Of a stretch of DNA of 64,000 nt, positions 55,728-64,000 are shown in pieces. The stretch comes from Rhodamnia argentea (taxonomy: Eukaryota > Streptophyta > Magnoliopsida > Myrtales > Myrtaceae). Below the pieces are notes generated by a model. That model saw nothing but the letters and a program-made list of their open reading frames with translations, searched no databases and was not told where the DNA came from. Each line of letters begins with the position of its first letter. Position 1 is the stretch's first letter. The translations under genes and the position numbers were made by a program. The DNA lies in the NCBI RefSeq assembly GCF_020921035.1, contig NC_063152.1, positions 27,775,903 through 27,839,902 of the forward strand, read 5' to 3'.

Positions 55728-56387
55728 ATGGAGATCTTGTCGAGCTGCCTCTCCTCCACCCTCCACCTCAACAAGCTCCCGACCTCCCTCCATCCCTCCT
55801 CCTCCTCCTCCTCCTCTCATCACCTCCACTTCATCTCCCAACGACACCCTGCCGCCGCCCCTAGTTTTCTTTCTTCTTCATCTCTTCACTCCTCCTCACC
55901 TTCTAATTCTCTTCATATTACTAGCAGCAACGCCGACGGTCGCCCTATATCTCCGGTCACAGTCCACAGAAAAGCTGCCACTGGCTATGCTGCCGCTCTC
56001 ATGGACGCGGCTCAGCGTAACCACTCCCTCGGACAAGTCGAGTCCGATGTCCACAGGCTCTCCCTGTCGCTCCGCTCCTTGCAGGATGGAGAAATCTTTA
56101 GCGACCCTTACGCGAGCCATGCCGATAAAGGACGGGTGCTCAAGGAAATATCCAAGCAAGGGAGGTTCCACAAGCACCTGGTTGCGCTGTTGAAGATGTT
56201 CATACGCAAGAACCAGATTGAAATGGTCAGCGAGGTGTTGGAGGAATTCAAGAGGATCTACCGCGACATGATCAGTGGATCAGAAGCAGTGTTGTCATCG
56301 CAGGCAGTAAAAATGCTCAATGCCGCCAGCGTAAGGAGATCATTCACTGTTGATGAGATTGAGACCTCGGTTTCTTTTGTTATGTAA
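55728..56387 (+). CDS. ATP synthase delta/OSCP-like protein, probably plastid, atypical C-terminus
   Basis: A single-exon frame of 219 residues. The first 70 or so are Ser/His/Pro-rich (MEILSSCLSSTLHLNKLPTS), as in a plastid transit peptide. The body carries delta/OSCP N-domain features: VHRKAATGYAAALMDAAQRN, then HKHLVALLKMFIRKNQIEMV and LEEFKRIYRDMI. In a full F-type delta subunit this N-domain binds the top of the F1 head, and a C-terminal domain then contacts the peripheral stalk. Here the sequence after EEFKRIYRDM is short (residues about 180-219), ends ETSVSFVM, and lacks the usual TGFTIRYG-type block. The frame is open to an earlier ATG at 55629, but MEIL makes a better transit peptide. 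It may be a diverged paralog, a gene that has lost its end, or a gene with an unseen second exon: a possible 5' splice site (AGC|GTAAGG) lies near 56330. Confidence 0.7.
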   Translation: MEILSSCLSSTLHLNKLPTSLHPSSSSSSSHHLHFISQRHPAAAPSFLSSSSLHSSSPSNSLHITSSNADGRPISPVTVHRKAATGYAAALMDAAQRNHSLGQVESDVHRLSLSLRSLQDGEIFSDPYASHADKGRVLKEISKQGRFHKHLVALLKMFIRKNQIEMVSEVLEEFKRIYRDMISGSEAVLSSQAVKMLNAASVRRSFTVDEIETSVSFVM

Positions 56388-57573
56388 TGATATGCGTTGT
56401 CCGTTTGTGTCGGCTTGGAACTTCCTTTCACAACCTTGTATTCTGGTACATGAATGGAATCGACTTATGTCGATTTACAACATCATCAACGCACTTTTGG
56501 GGACAATGACCTCATCAATCAACTATCCAAGAATCCATATCCAACACCGTAGAAAGGAAGCAAATTTTGCAGCGGACTAGGCTGTCGAAGCCCACGGACG
56601 CAATTCGCTACCATCAAATTGGGTTGTTTTACCTCCTCCAGCTTTTTTGGACATTTTAAGTGTAATGCCCACTTACAGATTGGGTTGGTTAGCTGCGGGG
56701 ATGGCCATGGTTTTTGTTGAAAGAAGATATTTTATGTTTAGTGGTTACTTTTACCCAAATTTAACCAAACTTTCGCTAACTATATCAATTTCCAAGTCTA
56801 ATTTTCAAGTGACTTGATGTTTGTGCCAACGGAAGCTTGTCACTCGAACTTATAAAAATCTGATTCAATATTTGTAAAACATTTCCAAACTATGTATTTC
56901 CGAAAACCTATGGTTAATAGAGCTTGTTTTTTTCCCTTGAGTGAATTCAAACATCATTTGTGAACATTGCTCAAAGCTGATAACTTTGTAAAATTTTATT
57001 TAATAAGATAATAAAAGGGTTATTAAACAAAATCAGGATTGTTGATAATAATCGTATCATTTGACAATAGGTATCACAGCATTCCAATTTTCCAAGATAC
57101 AGCAGATAAAATCGGAAAATGGAATGAATTATTTAAATTTAGATTTAAAAAATCACTATGAAATAAGATCGAAGAAAAGAAAGATGCACTTATAGGTTGA
57201 TTAGGAAATATAAGAACAAAAGTAGAGTTTTATGCTTATGAAGATGATGAGTTCACGAATGAGAGAACATGATAACTTCCTTTAATTATATTTGTAGAAT
57301 GATAAAAGAAAAGAGGAAAGGTAAAATAAATCCATATATAAATCTTATGTTTGTCAAATGGAACATAAACGGGGAAAAGATCATATTTGGGGACAATTAC
57401 CTCGTCAACTGTCCAAGAATCAATCGAAACGCATGCTTTTTTTTTTTATTTTTTTATGGTGAATTTGTCAAAAGCTTATGTAATTAATTCGAACACGTGT
57501 GGCTAGTGACTCACTGTGTCCCATTTGCAACGCCCCCCACTCGTGACCGCCCGATGAACGCCGCTCGATTGAA
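56388..57573. other. intergenic between the delta-like gene and the first PPR gene
   Basis: 3' UTR of the delta-like gene, then strongly AT-rich DNA from about 56700 to 57480. I searched this stretch for a continuation of the delta subunit (GFTIRYG-like codons) and saw none. Confidence 0.45.
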
Positions 57574-59202
57574 ATGTGGAGATGCACCCGCCGCGGCCAC
57601 CTCAACGGCGGTCGCGCCGCCGTCACCCGCTGTGTCCTCGCCATCCATTCTCTGCCCTCCGCCGAGCTCAGCAGCGTCTCCGCCCTCGATCTCAACTCCT
57701 ACACCGTGACTCCACCCATCAAGCCCTGGCCCCAGCGCCTCTACCCGAAGCGCCTGGTCTCCATGATCACGCGCCAGCAAAACCTCGACCTTGCCCTCCA
57801 AATCTTCGATTATGCCGGCAAATACCACCCGGGCTTCTCCCACAATTACGACACCTACCTCTCCATCATCCAACGCCTCTCTCGCGCCCGCGCCTTCGAG
57901 CCCATGGAATCTCTTCTCTCTCAGCTCCGAGCCTCCCGCATCCCCTGCGGCGAGAACGTCTTCATCTTCGTCATCCGCAATTACGGCCTCGCAGGCAAGC
58001 CCAGGTTGACACTCCAGACGTTCTTATGCATTGACAGTTTTGGTGTCCAGCGTTCCGTCAGATCTTTGAACACTCTGCTCAACGCTCTGGTCCAAAACAA
58101 GCGCTTCGATTTGGTCCACACGATTTTCAAGAACTCCAAGACCAAATTCGGGGTTGTCCCCAACGTGTTCACTTGCAACATTCTGATCAAAGCGCTTTGC
58201 AAGAAGAACGATGTGGAGGTCGCGCTCAAGGTGTTGGACGAAATGCCCTCCATGGGTATGATTCCAAATGTGGTCACTTACACCACCATTCTGGGCGGGT
58301 ACGTGTGTCGCGGAGATATGGAAGGTGCCAAGAGGGTGTTTTCCGAGATTCTGGACCGGGGTTGGCTGCCCGATGCCACTACCTACACCATTCTGATGGA
58401 TGGGTATTGTAAGTTGGGGAGGTTGGTCGATGCCATCAAGGTTATGGATGATATGGAGGAAAATGGAATTGAACCCAACGATGTGACTTATGGGGTTATG
58501 ATTGAAGCCTACTGCAAGGAGAAGAAGTCCGGTGAAGCGCTCAACTTGCTTGACGATATGCTCGAGAAGAAGTATGTGCCAAGCTCGGTGCTTTGCTGTA
58601 AAGTAATTGATGTTTTGTGTGGGCAAGGGAAGGTAGACGATGCCTATGAACTATGGAAGAGGCTTTTGCACAAGAACTGTATGCCAGATAATGTCATATC
58701 GAGCACACTTATATATTGGCTATGTAAGGAAGGGAATATTTGGGAGGCCAAGAAGCTCTTTGACGAATTTGAGAAAGGATCTATTCCCAGTGTGTTGACA
58801 TATAACACACTTATTGCCGGAATGTGTGAGAGAGGCGAGTTGTGCGAGGCGGGGAAGCTATGGGATGACATGGTTGAGAAAGGGCATGTTCCAAATGCTT
58901 TTACGTATAACATGTTAATCAAAGGGTTCTGTGAGTTGGGTAATGTGGACGAAGGTGTAAGAGTTTTCGAGGAGATGGTGGAGAAAAGTTGCATGCCGAA
59001 TCAATCCACTTACTATATATTGATTGAGAGTCTCTATAATTGCGGAAGAGGAGAAGAAATCTCCAGGATTCTGTCAACCGCCATTTCTTGTCAAGCACTC
59101 GATAGTGATGCTTGGGAGTTTTTAGTAGCGAAGTGTACCAGTAATTTGGACAAGGGGGAAGGGCATCTTGAAAGAGCCATATCGGAGATTTCTACTTTTT
59201 GA
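57574..59202 (+). CDS. pentatricopeptide repeat protein, P class (At5g16420-like)
   Basis: One uninterrupted frame of 542 residues. The N-terminus is Arg-rich with few acids (MWRCTRRGHLNGGRAAVTRC), as in a mitochondrial presequence. From about residue 60 there is a series of some eleven 35-residue repeats. The clearest read VVTYTTILGGYVCRGDMEGA, ATTYTILMDGYCKLGRLVDA, VLTYNTLIAGMCERGELCEA and AFTYNMLIKGFCELGNVDEG. Each repeat is a helical hairpin; the fifth and last residues of successive repeats would read one RNA base each. There is no E, E+ or DYW extension, so it is a P-class protein, a class that usually stabilises or processes organelle transcripts. The order of repeats resembles Arabidopsis At5g16420. 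The RNA target is unknown. The intronless layout is normal for the family. Confidence 0.9.
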   Translation: MWRCTRRGHLNGGRAAVTRCVLAIHSLPSAELSSVSALDLNSYTVTPPIKPWPQRLYPKRLVSMITRQQNLDLALQIFDYAGKYHPGFSHNYDTYLSIIQRLSRARAFEPMESLLSQLRASRIPCGENVFIFVIRNYGLAGKPRLTLQTFLCIDSFGVQRSVRSLNTLLNALVQNKRFDLVHTIFKNSKTKFGVVPNVFTCNILIKALCKKNDVEVALKVLDEMPSMGMIPNVVTYTTILGGYVCRGDMEGAKRVFSEILDRGWLPDATTYTILMDGYCKLGRLVDAIKVMDDMEENGIEPNDVTYGVMIEAYCKEKKSGEALNLLDDMLEKKYVPSSVLCCKVIDVLCGQGKVDDAYELWKRLLHKNCMPDNVISSTLIYWLCKEGNIWEAKKLFDEFEKGSIPSVLTYNTLIAGMCERGELCEAGKLWDDMVEKGHVPNAFTYNMLIKGFCELGNVDEGVRVFEEMVEKSCMPNQSTYYILIESLYNCGRGEEISRILSTAISCQALDSDAWEFLVAKCTSNLDKGEGHLERAISEISTF

Positions 59203-60237
59203 TACCAGTCAACACAGAATACCATCAGGAATTTGAGTACCAGGATTCACGTCTCAACTGTCCGACCTCATTACTTGCTGATGCAATGTAAGCTATAGAC
59301 ATGCCAAAGTTTCTAGTGTATATAACTCTAGAGAATTTAGAGCTGATTACTTGCTGATGCAATGTAAGCTATAGACATGCCAAAGTTTCTAGTGTATATA
59401 ACTCTAGAGAATTTAGAGCTGATAATTGCCGCTTGTCTTCGTGCAGGAGAAAACCGTGATGCCAAGAATGTAGGTCTGATTGCTCAAGCTGCTTGGTTCC
59501 AGTGACTGCGTTACTGCTGTGACACATGGATAGCACCTTGGTTAAGCTTTGTAGTACTTTGTACACTACCAGCTTGCAGAGTGATTTCATTGTAATTCAG
59601 AAATGAAGTTTCCCACTTGGGGTTCCTGGGCTGCATATTTGGAGTGATTGCCCAGACTTGCCCTGATGCCTGCCTCTTTGACTGATGGAGAGACATTGAA
59701 GTGGTTGCCTTGAATTTATGGCGGCAGGAATCATATCCGTGCTCGCTCGTGAAGAGATTTAAATTAGTCTGCTCACCTTTGATAGATGTAAATGTTTGTA
59801 AAACAACACACCTGATTTATTTAGATCGAGTTTTTTTCTTTTGGTGAGTGTCGTGTCTGCTTGGTTGCATGGTGACGATAGCCGTATTGCTTTTACAACG
59901 AAAGCAATTTCTTTGTAAAAAAAAGTGTCGAAGCAAGCAATGTTCCATCCACGATTGTTCTTGTCCAAAGTAAAACCATGGGCGTGCAATCATTTCAAAC
60001 GCAGAACAAGATGTATGGTGTGTTTGTTTGAACGAAGAAAATTTCTGCGAATTAATTTTCTGGACTTACACTCGAGAAGATCATTTTCCCCGAAAACCAT
60101 TTTTCTTTATTGTCAATAATTAGGTGGCTCTAAGACTTATGCTAGGCAAAGCTTGTGGTTAGCTATATAGCTGTTTGGCAAGTTCCCGTGGTCTCTCTTG
60201 GGTGATTGGATTTTCAGGCGATAATTAGCAAACTCCT
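59203..60237. other. spacer between the two PPR genes
   Basis: Just over 1 kb holding the 3' UTR of the first PPR gene (with the tandem duplication at 59271-59422) and the promoter of the second. No gene is seen. Confidence 0.5.
59271..59422. repeat. perfect tandem duplication, 76-bp unit
   Basis: The unit ttacttgctgatgcaatgta...gagaatttagagctga occurs twice, end to end, with no difference that I can see. It lies 69 bases after the PPR stop codon, probably in the 3' UTR. Perfect identity points to a very recent duplication. Confidence 0.95.
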
Positions 60238-61866
60238 ATGAACCGATTGAGACAAATCCATGCCTACACGCTCAGGAATGGCATAGACAACACAAAACTT
60301 CTGATCGTGGAGCTCCTTCAGATCCCAAACATCTCCTACGCCCACCGGCTCTTGGACTCCACTCCCCACCCAACTCTCTTCCTCTTCAACAAGCTCATCC
60401 AGGCCTACTCCTCTCAACGCCAACCCCTCCAATGCCTCCGCCTCTACTCCCGAATGTGCCTCCGTCGCTGCCCTCCCAACCAACACTCTTTCACTTTCCT
60501 CTTCGCCGCCTCCGCTTCCCTTTCCTCGCCTCTGCCGGGCATGACGCTCCATACCCATTTCCTCAAGTCCGGCTTCGACTTCGACGTCTTCGCGTTGACC
60601 GCTCTGATCGATATGTATGCTAAGCTTGGCGAACTGGGATCAGCTCGTCAAGTGTTCGACGAAACGCCCATAAGAGATACACCTGTCTGGAACTCCATTG
60701 TTTCCGGCTACGCGAAACGTGGGTACATGGAGGAAGCTTTGCAGCTGTTCAGGGCGATGCCTTGTAGGAATGTGATCTCATGGACGTCCATCATATCGGG
60801 GCACTCGCAAAACGGGCACAGTGCGGATGCCCTGAAGATGTTTCTGGAGATGGAAGAGGGAGGCTTTAGACCGAATGAAGTTACCCTAGCTAGTGTTCTC
60901 CCAGCTTGCGCGAATCTTGGTGCTCTGGAGATTGGGGAAAGGATTGAAACATATGCAAGGGAAAATGGTCTTCTCAAGAACATTTACCTATGTAATGCTT
61001 TGTTGGAAATGTACGCCAAATGCGGCAAAATTGATTTCGCAAGGCGGCTGTTTGATGAGATTGGAAGCAGAAGGGGATTGTGCTCCTGGAATACGATGAT
61101 CACAGGCTTGGCTGCCCACGGAAAGTGCAATGAGGTTCTTGAGCTCTATGACCAGATGCTGGTAAGTTGTCTTCCGCTTTTATTTTCCTCTGTTTTTCTC
61201 GAGGGTTATGGAGGTCCAGAAGTCCTATTAATATGTTTGCTTTTTCCAAATTTGTGGTGGCACCAGAGTGAAGGAAACGTACCAGATGACATCACATTTG
61301 TGGGACTTCTCTTGGCATGCACCCACGGAGGCTTGGTCGCACAAGGCAGGCGGCTGTTTAAATCAATGGTAAGCGATTATGGCGTATCTCCAAAACTAGA
61401 GCATTATGGTTGCATGGTCGATCTTCTTGGTCGTGCTGGCAAGTTGCAAGAAGCTTATGATCTTATCCATAGTATGCCTATGAAGCCAGATTCTGTTATA
61501 TGGGGGGCTCTTTTAGGAGCCTGCAGTTTCCATGGCAACGTTGAACTTGCCGAGGTGGCAGCAGAATCCCTCATTGAGCTTGAACCATGGAACCCAGGAA
61601 ATTATGTCATCCTATCTAACATCTATGCATCAGTAGGCCGATGGCATGGAGTCGCAAAGTTAAGGAAGATGATGAAGGGTGAAAGTATGACAAAGGCAGC
61701 CGGACATAGCATCATTCAAGAGGGAGGAGAAATCCACAAGTTTATCGTCGAAGATAAGTCGCATGTAAAATCGAGTGAAATTTATGCTATGTTGCGGCGT
61801 ATTTCAGCTGCGATGAAGATTCGAAAACAGGCAACGGATTTTGAATGTGAACTTGTAGAGTTCTAA
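60238..61866 (+). CDS. pentatricopeptide repeat protein, PLS class with E domain (At5g08510-like)
   Basis: Two exons, 60238-61161 and 61267-61866, give 507 residues. The 105-base intron (GTAAGT...CACCAG) is a multiple of three without an in-frame stop, so the unspliced frame is 542 residues. Splicing joins LYDQML to SEGNVPDDITFVGLLLAC, the continuous PPR sequence expected from relatives; the intron's own translation (SCLPLLFSSVFLEGYGG...) is not PPR-like. P, L and S motifs run from residue 1 to about 400, for example ALTALIDMYAKLGELGSARQ and NVISWTSIISGHSQNGHSAD. The E/E+ region follows, with PDSVIWGALLGACSFHGNVE and NYVILSNIYASVGRWHGVAK and the ending TKAAGHSIIQEGGEIHKFIV. There is no DYW domain. 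Such proteins mostly guide C-to-U editing in organelles with a partner deaminase. Arabidopsis At5g08510 is the closest relative I recognise. The usual N-terminal targeting sequence is very short here. Confidence 0.9.
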   Translation: MNRLRQIHAYTLRNGIDNTKLLIVELLQIPNISYAHRLLDSTPHPTLFLFNKLIQAYSSQRQPLQCLRLYSRMCLRRCPPNQHSFTFLFAASASLSSPLPGMTLHTHFLKSGFDFDVFALTALIDMYAKLGELGSARQVFDETPIRDTPVWNSIVSGYAKRGYMEEALQLFRAMPCRNVISWTSIISGHSQNGHSADALKMFLEMEEGGFRPNEVTLASVLPACANLGALEIGERIETYARENGLLKNIYLCNALLEMYAKCGKIDFARRLFDEIGSRRGLCSWNTMITGLAAHGKCNEVLELYDQMLVSCLPLLFSSVFLEGYGGPEVLLICLLFPNLWWHQSEGNVPDDITFVGLLLACTHGGLVAQGRRLFKSMVSDYGVSPKLEHYGCMVDLLGRAGKLQEAYDLIHSMPMKPDSVIWGALLGACSFHGNVELAEVAAESLIELEPWNPGNYVILSNIYASVGRWHGVAKLRKMMKGESMTKAAGHSIIQEGGEIHKFIVEDKSHVKSSEIYAMLRRISAAMKIRKQATDFECELVEF

Positions 61867-62349
61867 TTGATGTTGTTCTTTCGGGATTTTGTCTTTTGCA
61901 AAAGGCACTCTTCGGATGTGATTACTCCTTGCAATGCCGCCCAAAGTACAATTATACATTTCTTTTTTTCCTTTTTGGGTCAGCGCGCCCGAAGGTTCAC
62001 AGTCGACATCTTTTGTCTACCTTAACAGAGTGCAATAGTCAACCTCCATGATGGTGCTCAATGCATTCAACATAAAATTCTCAGACCCCCCCCGATAGCA
62101 CGGGGGACAGCAACAAGTTATTGCTCATGCAAAGCTAGGCAAGAAGGGATACTGAACTGCTAAAACAAAATAGTGGGAAACAAACATTTCCAGATATTTC
62201 ATCTCTTTCATTAATGGGCAGATTGAACTCTTTCACTTTTCATGTTGTAAGAAATAAATTAATCTTAATTCACACAAGAACTGCTTAAAAGCTCCAAAAT
62301 GAGTTAGTACAATTGCTGTTCCCTTCGTCACAATGTCTAGTCAGCTGCA
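61867..62349. other. convergent 3' region between PPR and Ca2+-ATPase genes
   Basis: The two genes face each other, so this stretch of under 500 bases holds both 3' UTRs. No further feature is seen. Confidence 0.5.

Positions 62350-64000
<1,651 letters not shown>

Noticed and set aside
60238-61866. Second PPR gene as one intronless 542-residue frame
   Set aside because: The 35 residues at 61162-61266 are not PPR-like, and removing them restores a continuous motif. I kept retention as a possible alternative.

Overview
The window is nuclear DNA of a flowering plant, almost certainly a eudicot. Genes have spliced exons with GT-AG introns and long AT-rich spacers. The families are plant-specific: a CRIB-RopGAP, a CDPK-related kinase, CYP78A, TAC1, RABA3 and PPR proteins. 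There are also plastid ycf2 fragments, a Ty1/copia element and many CT/GA microsatellites. I cannot name the species from the sequence alone.

Layout. 1-131 (-): first exon of a DHHC protein S-acyltransferase, cut by the window edge. 4068-5549 (-): single-exon bHLH14-like jasmonate-type regulator. 9830-13596 (-): five-exon CRIB-RopGAP with a MULE-type MITE in its first intron. 20498-26784 (+): eleven-exon CDPK-related kinase. 29757-31639 (+): two-exon CYP78A cytochrome P450. 31861-33131: rearranged plastid ycf2 pieces, one split by a second copy of the same MITE. 35225-37141 (-): three-exon cytochrome b5. 37540-40435: degenerate repeats and two foldback elements. 41698-43283 (-): TAC1 (IGT family) with a first coding exon of 6 nt. 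46421-46807: hAT-type MITE. 47072-51813: a broken Ty1/copia element with both LTRs and a 5-bp target duplication. 53118-54123 (-): RABA3-type Rab GTPase. 55728-56387 (+): ATP synthase delta-like protein with an atypical C-terminus. 57574-59202 (+): P-class PPR. 60238-61866 (+): E-class PPR with a short frame-preserving intron. 62350-64000 (-): 3' half of an ER-type Ca2+-ATPase, cut by the window edge.

The genes are independent eukaryotic transcription units, not an operon or gene cluster. Several belong to signalling and growth control (RopGAP, RABA3, CRK, CYP78A, TAC1, bHLH14), but nothing in the sequence shows that they act together.

No clearly new multi-gene system was found. The items most worth a second look are the MITE inserted into plastid-derived DNA, the exitron-like PPR intron, the AUG-stop and poly(A) leader of the kinase gene, the atypical delta-subunit-like gene, and a degenerate TTACCAACTT-type repeat family at three sites. 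Exon borders come from reading GT/AG sites and protein continuity by eye. Untranslated ends are not defined.
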